Part shown: positions 34,047 through 43,652 of the stretch, piece after piece
Layout: the number at the start of each line of letters is the position of its first letter
Position numbering within the stretch: position 1 is the stretch's first letter
Assembly (NCBI GenBank): GCA_000697055.1
Contig: JNDT01001985.1
Location: 1 to 43,652 of the forward strand
Length of the DNA stretch: 43,652 bases
From: Saksenaea vasiformis B4078
Taxonomy: Eukaryota > Mucoromycota > Mucoromycetes > Mucorales > Saksenaeaceae
Direction: 5' to 3'
The notes under the pieces: model-generated
Databases searched by the model: none
Told to the model about the DNA's origin: nothing
What the model saw: only the letters and a program-made list of their open reading frames with translations
Made by a program: the position numbers and the translations under genes

Positions 34047-34916
34047 ATGTCTTATGTCGAAAAAGTAAAAGGGCACATCATCCATCACCATGTCAACACA
34101 TCATCAACTGTATCTCCCATGGGCCATCCTACAACCTCTTCTTCTCACTTGAATCCATCCACACTAAGTACAACGCCAACTGTCCCTGTTTACAGTTCCA
34201 TGGCCACCAATACAATCGCCAATTACCCTGCTGGTGCTGCCATTTCCAGCCCTGACGTTTCTACACCTACGGTTGACAGCTTCTTCCGCGATACCCGCGA
34301 TAATTCTACCAGTGTGCTTGGGCCTCTCCTGGGCCTGCTTGGTGTCGTAACCCTCCTAATTACTGCCCTGCTGATGTTCCGTAAAAGACAAACTGCTCCT
34401 CCACCAGTGGTGCAGCGACGTGGCCGGCGAGGATGGGGAACCAATGTCTATAGTTGGGCCACCGATAGCAGTACCTCATTCTGTAGACCTCCACCAGCAT
34501 ACACGCCTAAGGAGAAAGCACACCTACATGAACCACCGCCATCGCCAACAAAACAACAGTACGCGCCGCAGCTTGCCTACACCGTAAGCGTACTAGGTGA
34601 CCTGTCCTATTACGACCGAATATCACCAAGCCATACCCTTGTCGATCATGCCGCTGTACTGGAAGAAGAAGAAAAACGAGCATCTTTTATCCATCGACCA
34701 ATTCAGCCTTATCAAGCCCAACTGGACATGACAAGAGCTGCCGCCGACGAGAAGGAGTACCCCTACCCCAATGCATATCTTCGCCCCTGTCCCTATAGCG
34801 AAAATCACGTCGAGAATCCGCCATTGCCACCGCCATCTACAGAACCCACGTTGCCCTATCACGTTCAACTACACATGCCGCCAACTGACAGTGAAAAACA
34901 GACACACGAACCATGA
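34047..34916 (+). CDS. Single-pass membrane protein with PPxY motif, unknown function
   Basis: Intronless frame of 289 aa. The first 88 residues are Ser/Thr-rich with an Asn-Ser-Thr sequon near residue 86. One hydrophobic segment, VLGPLLGLLGVVTLLITALLM-like (about residues 90-111), is followed directly by RKRQ, giving an outside-N, inside-C prediction. The cytosolic tail of about 175 residues is Pro-rich, contains RPPPAYTPKE with a PPAY motif for WW-domain ligases such as Rsp5/Nedd4, and ends in more proline stretches. There is no cleavable signal peptide. The layout resembles fungal mid-type stress or adhesion sensors, but I do not recognise the family. Convergent with cyclin L, 262 bp apart. 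Confidence 0.65.
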   Translation: MSYVEKVKGHIIHHHVNTSSTVSPMGHPTTSSSHLNPSTLSTTPTVPVYSSMATNTIANYPAGAAISSPDVSTPTVDSFFRDTRDNSTSVLGPLLGLLGVVTLLITALLMFRKRQTAPPPVVQRRGRRGWGTNVYSWATDSSTSFCRPPPAYTPKEKAHLHEPPPSPTKQQYAPQLAYTVSVLGDLSYYDRISPSHTLVDHAAVLEEEEKRASFIHRPIQPYQAQLDMTRAAADEKEYPYPNAYLRPCPYSENHVENPPLPPPSTEPTLPYHVQLHMPPTDSEKQTHEP

Positions 34917-35178
34917 TGATGATGATGATGATGTTACTGCAACCCCAAAGCGAATGCTCTACTTCTATATCAATAAAAAAAATAATGGAAATCAACAAAT
35001 CAGCAGTATTGTGCATGTACGTGCGTGCGTGTAGTAGGAGGGTTGTATATGCTTAAACTGTTTCTGTGAAAAAAAAAAGATATCTACGTAACAGGTGTGT
35101 GTAGTGTGTGTGAGAAAATAGATGTGTTTAAAAAAGGTAGTGCGCAAATGAAAAGGGGTAAATTTTTTTCTTTCTTGT

Positions 35179-36206
35179 TCACGATTGTCGAGATAACCAA
35201 GCGTCCATTTCACTGGGGTACAGAGGAAGTCTTTTGCGATCCAACTTTCGGTAGTACAACCGTCGGATTTGGCCGGCCGCGTTTTTAAAGTCTACTTCAT
35301 CGGCATCAAACAACAGCCACCACGCGTTTCCGGGAGTGATAGGTAATTTAACCTGCTCATCCCGACACGCTAACCAGATCGCCGCACAGGCAATGGTATT
35401 CGGTGGGTGAGTAGCGTAAATATTTGTCCTTAACCTTTTTTTTTTTCCAGAATTTGAATATACACAGATACGCAGTACTGAATATCACCTACCCATCGTT
35501 TAAGTAATTCCATGCCCTCCCAGCGACTTTTTCGTGATCTTCAAGATCCAGAATACGTAGATAGTTGATCATTAGTCCATAGGGTAATTGAACGTGCACA
35601 TTGAATCCCAATTGCTTCAAAATATGCATTTCCGCTGCAATCAGTTGGTTCTTCATATCGTATGCTCTCTATATCCATCGTTCTATTAGCTACGCAAATA
35701 GTAATCTCTCTCCTTCCTTACTTGTGAAAATGAATCAAGAGGGGGATACGTTGCTTGACCTCGGGCGCGCCTCAACAAATAATCGTAAACCGTAACTAAA
35801 TAGGTCAAGCGCGCAGCTGACTCTTCCACTTTCGAAGCAAGAAACAAAGCACCCATTCCAATTTCCTAACCGTCTGTTGTTATTTCATTTCATTCCCGAT
35901 CGAAATCTTGAAGAAAAACTCACGACAATGCCAAAAGACTTTAAGCTAGCCATATAAAAGAAACGTTGAAATAGAACTTGGGCTGACGCCATGGCAACCT
36001 GTGGACTATAAGGATGTTAGTAAAGAGCTGCTTTACGAGAACCGATCAACTTGCAGCTTCAGCAGGATGCCTGCACTTTGGATAAGTTCGCTGCCAAAGT
36101 TCCGTAAATCTTCCTCCAGATCCTCTGAGATACCGTCCCGGCGTGAAGGTGTATTTTCTAACTGCTCTAACGATGCAAGAGGATTCTGTAATGATACGCG
36201 AGACAT
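35179..36206 (-). CDS. Cyclin L homologue
   Basis: Cyclin partner of a CDK11-type kinase, linked to pre-mRNA splicing and transcription. Five exons in order: 36206-36055, 36005-35924, 35865-35722, 35650-35493, 35434-35179; 263 aa. The N-terminus shows the cyclin L signature NTPSRRDGISEDLEEDLR then ELIQSAGILLKLPQVAMASAQ, followed by box residues MGALFLASKVEES, EMHILKQLGFNVHV, and WNYLNDGLRTNIYATHPP then TIACAAIWLACR in the second cyclin fold. The Arg/Ser-rich tail of animal cyclin L is absent and the protein ends shortly after the second cyclin box. The first intron starts with GC (GCAAGT) rather than GT; only that donor gives the conserved LKLPQVAM reading. Confidence 0.88.
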
Positions 36207-38661
36207 GGTACGAAAACGCGGAACAACTGCATCTCTGAGCTGCAAAGCATCAATTTGCTTCGAACACCCCAGCAAGCAGTCATACACCATAATTGGCATC
36301 ACCGGCAGTCGCACTCTTAAACACCTTTCGAACGTCAGCTCACGTCATGATGGATGACAAACATTTGCTGAAGAAAAGAATACCGATAGCTTCTTCACAA
36401 AGAGTTCGCCTCTATACATACAGGATGCAGTCTATCATCAGCCTTCCTTTTCCCATATAATGTGTGGAGTCTTTGTGGCGCGCTGCACGCGAAAAAAAAA
36501 AGTAGTACTAGGATACAGGACGTGCAGGCTGCTGGTAACCAAAGACGGTAAGGACCAAGACTAATGGGCCAAAGTGTCGTTAGTCAACTTCAGGCTACTG
36601 TGTGGTGTGTTGCGGACAACTCCCCACTCTTGTACACTACCAATAGTTCGTAGATACAATGGGGACCTTTGTTAAATAATTGTAGCGGATATATCAATAG
36701 AAATCTCAACGTATGACTAGCATCGGAAAAACATACACAGGTGCAAAAGGGCTAGGAAGGACGAGGAAGTTCCAAGAAGGCTAGACTGCTACCCCCCCTC
36801 TTAGTATGAGGCTGTACATTCAGTAAAGCCTACTATTGGCCAGTTAAATAAACGTGATTCTGTGAATTGTATACTGGTATGTAGAAAAGGGGCCATTGGC
36901 ATTGTTCGACTTCTGGTGCTTCTCACATGCTAAAATTATATTTCACATCTTTATAGGCCTTAAAGGTGAGAAATCAGTATACAGACTACATCTTAAATGA
37001 AAGAACCAAACTTTTAATGTTGTCTCACGTCCGATATAGTCACTACGACGATAATAAGCTACCTTATTTCACCGCAAATTACTTTTTCGAGCTATCTATC
37101 CATACAGTAACTTATGTGGAGTCCATCCGTTGTATTCTCCTGTTATTTCAACCAGGTTTTCTGTAATTAGTTCCTCGATTTCTGTCCACCGAAAAGTGGC
37201 TCCTTCTGCGCCGAAAACGAGGCTGTCGTACAAGGTTCTCCAGGACGAGGTTTCGCTAAACTGCGTACCACTAGTGGCAGAGCTTGCGGCGTCGTCGCCT
37301 GTCGGTGTTGCCAAACGAAAAAGGAGCTTTGCATAATATCAGAGACTAAGAACGTCTTTAGCCCAAGGTTAAATACCATTGTCGCTATCAGGCACATCGT
37401 ATCCTTGGGTATGAGGTTGGGGCAAGGGAACAAGCGCGGAGGGCCACCGTTGCGATTCAGGAGAGTGTACTTGATGCAATTAGCGATGATACTGTTGTAA
37501 AAGATATCACCATCACTGTGATAACCTTGTCAAAGAATTCTAAAGAGGAAAATCTGGAACATATGTCTACTAACACAGGCTTACCTCCTGTGTTCCAAGA
37601 GATAAGAATATAGCATTTGTTTAGTCTGAGTCCTTTCTATTGGAAAATCTTCAACGGGAAATTAGAATGATTCTATCCAGCGTAACACCGCTTGATGCAA
37701 CGATGTTCTACGTTGACCTGTGATTGTGCAACACTTGATACTTCACCATTAAAAGCCAGATCAAAAACATAAAGCAATATAGCTGCAAACCTTTTCAACC
37801 AAGTTGGTTTCAACAACGTACAGTCTGTCGTCATTGATGTGCCTTATTTCTTTTAGAAGCTTCAAAGAAGCAAGCTCGGCTTTTCGATACTGTGGAAAAG
37901 CATCCGCCAAGTACACGTTCTTTTCTAAACCTGCAATGAAAGACTGCATTTCCGTCGATCTATTAGCTACAGAGAGTATGACTCTACGAAAGCGAGCTGA
38001 CAATTGGGATAGATGTTACAGGCATCACAAATATCTACAAACGGTTCTACAGCTCGAACAGGCATCTCTGACTCCCCACCAGACGACTCTTCAGGCGATA
38101 GCTTGATACTACTGACATCATTTAGGTCACATTCACACATGATACACGAACCGTCTCTGAAAATTGGTGGCATTATTCAAAGAATAATCCAGCTGTAAAT
38201 TTCTTCTTGTTTGCTCAGAGCCCAAACGAAACCGTGGTTGATCTCGGTCAGCAGCCAGGACGCTTATACAGCCATAGCATCTCTTACTATGAACGTGGTT
38301 TCCATCTCCGCCTGCAGACAGCAAAAACAAAACATGAATTGTAATTCAAACAAGACTATATGAGTAAGATTACGCGAGCTGCTGCCCAGCATGTTCTCCT
38401 GTGGTCCGATTCTTTTAAGCTTTTCAGCTTTTAGACATGTTATGCAGCAAAGGTTACCTTTACCACCTCCGCGTGTACATCAACAACTTTGTGTGACGTG
38501 AATCACATGTCTTACAATAAATCCTCTTGCCATGGACCCACATATATGCCCACTTGGTATATGCCGCAGAAGAAGACCATTGCGTTACTGATCGCTCACC
38601 GTGCTCATATGAGAACTGTGCATCCGAATCGGCCAATGCCGTATAGAGAGGACAAGCCTAG
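36207..38661. other. 2.5-kb stretch with unassigned short frames
   Basis: Upstream of cyclin L. The minus strand between about 37096 and 38330 carries several adjacent short frames in different phases, some cysteine-containing (GSCIMCECDLND; VDICDACN), that could be exons of an unrecognised gene or decayed transposon sequence. I could not build one continuous model, because the junctions lack clear splice signals. Confidence 0.3.
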
Positions 38662-39327
38662 CATCATACGGAAATTCTATTCTTCCAATATGTACAGATC
38701 ACCATCTATCAAACTCTAGAGCTAGTAGATTTTGACGATGATGGGGCTCCAGTTCAGGAGAAAATACGAGCAAATGATAGGTTTCATGGAGAGACTAGAA
38801 ACGACCATCTTGCTTTTCTGAAAGACGGGTCTAGTCTTTACGCACATATTGTGATCTTCTTTACTGGTATGTACCGAGATCAGACCCTCGAACTCTGCCT
38901 TACTCGGAGTTTTTCTGTAGTTACGGAAGCCCACCCAACGGTACTACGAATTTTGGAGCCTATGACAGATACCAACTATTCTGGTCTATTCATTTCTGAT
39001 GTAAAGGATATCGAACGACTTGTGTCTGTCATACCAGATTTCGACTCGTTTGAGCTATCAGATGGAAAGTATACTCGATATCTACTTCACCACGATACTG
39101 ACAGATGCTCGTGGCCCTTGATCTACTCTTGGCTGCCAGCAGTGCCCGATTCTGACTTCGTAAATTGGAGTTCGGAGACTTTGACCGACGATGAAAGCGG
39201 TATCTCAGCTAGTGACATGTCATATACAATAAATGAAGGAGAGCAACTAAAAATAGTCGCGACAACAATATTGTATATATCAAGCGCTCATGCAATCCTC
39301 CTGTCTTTTGATGGCTTCTTACAATAA
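38662..39327 (+). CDS. Unassigned open frame, possible exon of accessory gene
   Basis: An open frame of 221 codons ends at 39325-39327. It has no ATG near its start (the first Met is about 69 codons in), so it is either an internal or last exon entered through a CTCTAG acceptor at 38713-38718 or a remnant. The product is acidic, with phrases such as VDFDDDGAPVQEKIR and SDVKDIERLVSVIPDFD, and a hydrophobic C-terminus. I recognise no family. It lies 0.6 kb upstream of the decayed Fanzor gene in the same orientation, so it could belong to the same mobile unit. Confidence 0.3.
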   Translation, partial: HHTEILFFQYVQITIYQTLELVDFDDDGAPVQEKIRANDRFHGETRNDHLAFLKDGSSLYAHIVIFFTGMYRDQTLELCLTRSFSVVTEAHPTVLRILEPMTDTNYSGLFISDVKDIERLVSVIPDFDSFELSDGKYTRYLLHHDTDRCSWPLIYSWLPAVPDSDFVNWSSETLTDDESGISASDMSYTINEGEQLKIVATTILYISSAHAILLSFDGFLQ

Positions 39328-39918
39328 TAAGCCCTTTGATAAAACTATCTTTGATAATCACGCTTTCTGGATTGCCACAGTCATGAGATAGCCACTGACG
39401 AGATTGTGAAAAAGTTACACAGATACGAAGAACTTTGGACAGGATTTTGAAAGAATAAATTAGCTTTCAATCCCAGGGAGAACTTTTAATATTTTCCTGG
39501 GCTAAAAACTCATCTTAGCTGTATCAAAGACGTAACAGATCTTTTGCGAAAATTAAATGTGACAGATGGAAGAGCATCTGATCATCATTCAGTCATAAGA
39601 ATATACAGGGTGAAAATCATTTAGTCATATATTTTTATACTGCAATAACAACCATCAAGCATGTACGTAAGTTATAGATGGCGATTGAAAGGTGTTTGCC
39701 GCCGTACGCAAGGTTATTTGGACGAAGAAACCTGAAATTTACCTGTATTTGACGTTGTTTGTGGCTTGAAACCTGAGAACAAAGAAAGCGGACAAAGAAA
39801 AACCTTAAATGCAAGCGCCCCATCTATGGGTCAGTTCTTCTTCTAACACCCGTTATTGATACTGAACGTCTTTGGTAAGTGCTCTCATAAAAATCGTTAT
39901 ACATGCTCATAACGGAGG
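39328..39918. other. Spacer upstream of the decayed Fanzor gene
   Basis: About 590 bp without a gene-like frame. It should contain the promoter, and possibly the left end, of the Fanzor-carrying element, but no terminal repeat was identified by eye. Confidence 0.35.
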
Positions 39919-42428
39919 ATGGATAGATCAAAACTGATAGATAAAGCTATGGCCAGCTCTCAGCGCGGCAGAGAGGCTCTGATGGAACAACATGTAAGTC
40001 TGACGGTGTATGTTAGCTTCATGTATTAATTCTCAACGATAATTTAAGGATACGTCAACAAGATTGTCTGGTTCCGCTGAGGTTAGCCCATCGAGTGGCC
40101 GAAAACGCAAACCAGAGAGATCGTGCGATTGTGGTGCAGTTGATAAGAACGGAAATCTCATTCCCCATACTATGCGGCATACACACAAGAGTTGCTTAAA
40201 AAATCCGAAACGAAAAAAGCCGAACAAGCCTCCGGAAGGTGGTGAACCAGGAGACAACGGTGACGATAATGATGAAGTGAAAAGGACCGATTTTGTAATC
40301 AAGATCGGTTTTGAAACTATATGTCGCTCTGAACCAATGAATGCCGTTGTTCAAGATGCTGTTGAGCGTACAACACGAGCAGGGTATAAAGCAATGAAAC
40401 TGGCCCATCTCCATGTAATACGATTTCGACAAGTCATGGGCTTTGTCCCTCGCCTTAATCGAAACTTTTTCCGTGCCTGCTATAATGCAGTAACATTACT
40501 TCGGCCGACACTCCATCAGCCTGGGCCAATTGCTGATCCACAACTACGGCATACATTTGATATATACCGTTCTCAGAGACCTGCAAGGCTACCATGGACT
40601 CACAGAGCTGGTTTAAACCAGATGTTCGAGTACGCTGCAAGACGTGAAGTGACCAATTCCTTGTTGCGCATATCCGTCCATTTTAGCAAACGGGTTAAGC
40701 GTTGATTCTTCGTTCGCCTTGGAAGTGTCATAACGCGAGATACTGTCAAAGAATCCCATCTATGGCATATTGCGGAGGCAGTTATCGAAGCTTTATCACC
40801 AGAAAACCTAGACGACCTGGACGACCTGGACGACCTGGACGATTTGGACGATTTGGACGATTTGGACGAGGAAGAAGCAGAGAGAGAAATAGGACGCTGG
40901 GTGCGTCCTACTTCTGTGCGTCAAATCGTGAATGGGATTCACGTTCAGGGAATGCCAAGCTTTACACACAACGAATTCAGATCTATGCAAGAGATTTACG
41001 ACCACCTATGCGGCAATGTTGGTCCGCTGCCCATGACAAAGAAGACATTAAAGAAGCAAACACAGGAGTATTACCCCTTTTTCTTATCAATGCTGGATGA
41101 TCTTGAAAATGTTCCCCGTGCTGTTCCAGTTGCACAACCTGCCGAACGTCCCAGCCGCCGATGGACATCAAGGCTTGTCGACAAGCTGACTCAGAAATGG
41201 AGAATACAGCCCGTGGCCCTTTCAATGACCGAACTTAGACATTTGGAGAGTGAGATTATCCAGGCCACCATACAAGATCGGGATTTAACAGGAGTATTCC
41301 CATCGTTAACCATCGACTCTGTTGTCTATCTGACGTCCAAGGTCCGTCGAACAAGAGAAAAGATCCGCAATGGTACCTTTCGACCTAAGAAGTTCCTACA
41401 ACGTCGAGGTCCCAATCGTCTGTACCATGCGGTACCACAGCATCTTTTCACACAGCGATACATTGATATCGACACCCGGGCTCTTCGTGAGTTACTGCTA
41501 TGGGCTACTAGAGACAATCCGGCTGCGCATCGACTCATTGATTCGAGACATGGCTTCCATATTAACAGAATCAGATGGTGGACAGAAGCGTTTGATTTCT
41601 CTAAACTCCGAGGTGTCCGGCGGCCTGGTTCTGAAGACGAAGATCAAGCTAGACATCAAAAGTGGTTCAAGTGCCATATCAGCACGGACGGAATTGGCAC
41701 AAGCGTATTGTATACAAGACCAAAACGACCAAAACGCGAGCCGTTGAACCCAACCAACGTACCTATTGGCCCTCACACGCGGGTGATTGGGGCAGACCCA
41801 GGAGTAACGGATTTGGTAGTTACAAGCAATGCTTGCGCTGGTCGAGAGGTCGTCCCCAGACAAAACCTGCATATATCTGCGAAGGAATGGCACGAACTCG
41901 CCTTCCACAATAAAGCCTCCTCACGCCGCCGCACACATCATATCCACAATCCCGACATACAGGAGATCCAATCAGGGATTACCACATCAAAGACGGTGAA
42001 TCAGCAAGTGTTTGTGGAGAGCCTGCGGTCCATCTTTCCGCACCTCGAGCGTCTTCTCCAATTTTATAACCGAGAACGAACGTTGCGCTGGACCACCTAT
42101 CGTTGGTCACAGCGGGCACTTCATGAATGTGTATGCGCGTGAGAGGCGGTACGAACAGGAGAGAAGACATCGTTGTGGCATATGGAAGTGCGAAATTCTG
42201 TCATACACAGGTGGGACATCGACCAGTCCCTGTCAAGACTTTTCGCCGCAGACTCTCACAATACGTCACGATGGTCTTCATCAATGAATTTACGCTGTGA
42301 AACATTGCCAAACATGTCGCACAATCTGGAATAGGGACGTGAACGCCGCAAGAAACATACTCCATATCTTCTGGCACATGCGCGAGAACGACGGTGCTAG
42401 GCCATTTGAATTCGCAAAGCAAGCATAG
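39919..42428 (+). pseudogene. Decayed Fanzor (eukaryotic TnpB-like) nuclease gene with one intron
   Basis: Exon 1 is 39919-39993 (25 codons); a 55-bp GT-AG intron (39994-40048) joins in phase to a frame running to a TGA at 40703-40705. The same frame reopens at once and continues to 42142, so a single nonsense codon splits it. It contains GADPGVTDLVV (RuvC-I, Asp near 41795). Beyond about 42115 the match to the family moves through other frames: VAYGSAKF from 42175, INEFT (RuvC-II Glu, 42286-42288), then HCQTC and NRDVNAARNIL (RuvC-III Asp, 42336-42338), ending with TAG at 42426-42428. The first CxxC knuckle expected between INEF and HCQTC is missing, which points to a small deletion. A tandem DDL repeat lies at 40811-40868. 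Function in the RNA-guided sense is therefore unlikely for this copy. Confidence 0.8.
40811..40868 (+). repeat. 9-bp coding minisatellite (Asp-Asp-Leu) in the Fanzor frame
   Basis: About six tandem copies of GACGAYYTG encode repeated Asp-Asp-Leu, running into an acidic Glu/Asp stretch. Early copies use CTG and later ones TTG for Leu, showing partial divergence. Confidence 0.85.
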
Positions 42429-42436
42429 AAAGCCAT

Positions 42437-42469
42437 TGGGGTGGGTGTCCTCGGATAAAGCCTACCCCA
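42437..42469 (+). ncRNA. Hairpin just downstream of the decayed Fanzor gene (candidate guide-RNA scaffold or element end)
   Basis: TGGGGTGGG at 42437-42445 pairs with CCTACCCCA at 42461-42469 (nine pairs, one G-U) across a 15-nt loop, starting 9 bp after the last Fanzor stop. In TnpB and Fanzor loci the guide RNA scaffold overlaps the 3' end of the gene and the right element end. The structure is seen; the role is inferred. Confidence 0.3.
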
Positions 42470-43268
42470 TCCTTACATCTTCGGGTATGTACTCTCATGT
42501 GTGATTCCTTTGGATTGCCTTTTGGTCCTACGTGGCGATTGAGTAGTTCTTTGACCACAGCAAAGGGCTGTAAGGCAAGCAAAGGAGGCAAAATCCAGAA
42601 TAGGATACTAACGCTAGTCTTCTTTTTCAGATGTAGTACTCGGACGCTCTATTTAGTTGCATTTGTGTCAAAAATATGTTTCGTTGTATGACACAAAGAT
42701 GTCCCAGATAACGGTGTATGATTGATGTCTAAACCGATCGTGCTTCTTCTGGCTCTATTCATTGTACATCTCGTTGTACGTAGTTTTGTTTCATCACAAA
42801 TACAAAGTCATCCGTATCTTGTTGTCTACTCTTAGTTTGTTTAGCATCTGTCCGGAGTCATCTTGCCTGTGGAGCAACCAACGTTTCCTCATTTAACTAA
42901 ATAATCGGTGACACAGTCACTATTGATCAGCTTCTGCAATGGACTGCTAGACGCTGTATCACTCCATGCCATCTGCAATTGTTAATGTTCCCAAACAGGC
43001 GTTCGGGTATCACTGTGAATGATATCTTCAAGCATGAGGTGCGAGCTAGGCCACTATACTTTTTTGTGTAAGAATTTGCGCTGCTCAAGATCAATTTTGC
43101 GTTTGCATAAGATAAAGTAAGAATGCTGTATCTCCATTGATTGATATGATTTACTTACCACAAATTATACAACCAAAATAAAATTTGAGGAAGAGAAACG
43201 TAGAGATAGTTAGAGATGTGCACTTTTAGAGACTTGAGCTTACCGTAAAACGTAAATATCTAAATCCC
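42470..43268. other. Spacer between two convergent Fanzor loci
   Basis: About 800 bp without gene-like frames. Expected to hold the right ends of both elements; no terminal repeats were resolved by eye. Confidence 0.35.
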
Positions 43269-43288
43269 TGTTTGCTCGAAGGCAAACA
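43269..43288 (-). ncRNA. Hairpin downstream of the right-edge Fanzor gene (candidate guide-RNA scaffold)
   Basis: TGTTTGC at 43269-43275 pairs perfectly with GCAAACA at 43282-43288 around a 6-nt loop, about 40 bp past the stop of the minus-strand Fanzor. By analogy with other Fanzor loci it could be part of the guide RNA or element end; this is inference only. Confidence 0.25.
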
Positions 43289-43329
43289 AAGAAACCATAT
43301 TCGTAATGGCGATTTTTTTATGGCTATGG

Positions 43330-43652
43330 TTACCGGCAGGATTGTTCTGGGCGCCCATGCCCGCACCAGATCGAATTCGCAATGAAGTACATGTTTTTTG
43401 CTGAGTTCACGTCCCGTTGCCGCGGTGTATGACAGTTTTTACAGACTGACACATCATGGTGCGATACGCCGTCCGAAGTTACCACCTTCGTTAAATCTCG
43501 ATGCAAACATGCATGACAAATCTAAGGACAATGTATGAGAATAGGACAAATTATAGACAGCCTACCTGTGAGGTGTAGAATTCGTCGATGGTCACAGCAA
43601 TTAATTCACCTGCTCTTTCGCGTCTCTTCAACATCCGCCAGCATTTGTTGAC
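43330..43652 (-). CDS. Fanzor (eukaryotic TnpB-like) nuclease, C-terminal part with an intron (5' end outside window)
   Basis: Two exons in order: 43652-43566 (continuing beyond the window) and 43521-43330, separated by a 44-bp GT-AG intron in phase 0. The product carries the RuvC-II block VTIDEFYTSQ, the zinc ribbon CHAC and CKNC about 25 residues apart, and the RuvC-III block QRDVNSAKNM (Asp codon at 43411-43413), ending about 28 residues later with RPEQSCR. All catalytic and zinc residues that should lie in this part are present, and no stop or frameshift is seen, so this copy may be functional. The intron falls between the RuvC-II Glu and the first zinc knuckle. It differs clearly from the decayed copy at 39919-42428 (VNSAKNM against VNAARNI) and even more from the left-edge copy. 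It converges on the decayed copy. Confidence 0.78.

Noticed and set aside
40064..40705. The N-terminal Fanzor frame as an independent gene
   Set aside because: The downstream frame is in the same phase right after the TGA, so both are parts of one disrupted gene.

Overview
The window looks like nuclear DNA of an early-diverging fungus, most likely Mucoromycota. Its genes are interrupted by many introns of about 45-85 bp and separated by short AT-rich spacers. It carries fungal or fungal-typical genes (DASH subunit SPC19, a CAF120/SKG3-type PH protein, an Ino4-type bHLH) next to genes absent from yeasts but kept in basal fungi (FANCD2, a two-span SREBP-like factor, cyclin L, SNAPC3). One FANCD2 intron is of the U12 AT-AC class, which among fungi is known mainly from basal lineages. 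No tRNA, rRNA or CRISPR array was seen.

Layout. 1-342: C-terminal end of a Fanzor/TnpB-like nuclease, cut by the window edge, then about 3.6 kb without a recognisable gene. 3989-16774: a gene-dense block with a LeuA-type 2-isopropylmalate synthase (-) divergent from a CAF120-like PH protein (+), OST2/DAD1 (+) overlapping tail-to-tail with SPC19 (-), then SNAPC3 (-) and an L-serine dehydratase-like gene (-). A 558-bp inverted-repeat element (15066-15623) with a 9-bp target duplication follows. 16775-22852: FANCD2 (+, 29 exons) converging on an SREBP-like bHLH membrane protein (-). A 2.9-kb spacer separates this from an Ino4/Mlx-type bHLH (+). 28182-30729: an O-fucosyltransferase-family protein (-) and a CREB/ATF-type bZIP (-). 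After 3.3 kb without a gene come a single-pass membrane protein with a PPxY motif (+) and cyclin L (-). From 36.2 kb to the end the sequence looks like accessory or transposon territory: unassigned open frames, a decayed Fanzor gene (39919-42428, +), and the C-terminal end of a third Fanzor (43330-43652, -), again cut by the edge.

Themes. The core genes are unrelated housekeeping functions: leucine synthesis, N-glycosylation, kinetochore, snRNA transcription, amino-acid catabolism, crosslink repair, lipid regulation and splicing-linked cyclin. Two lipid-type bHLH regulators face away from each other across a spacer holding an SRE-like site and E-boxes. Both ends of the window carry relics of Fanzor RNA-guided nucleases from three clearly different subfamilies. 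Together with the U12 AT-AC intron, these are the most unusual content. Exon structures were built by hand from splice signals, reading phase and family similarity; no alignment or transcript data were used.
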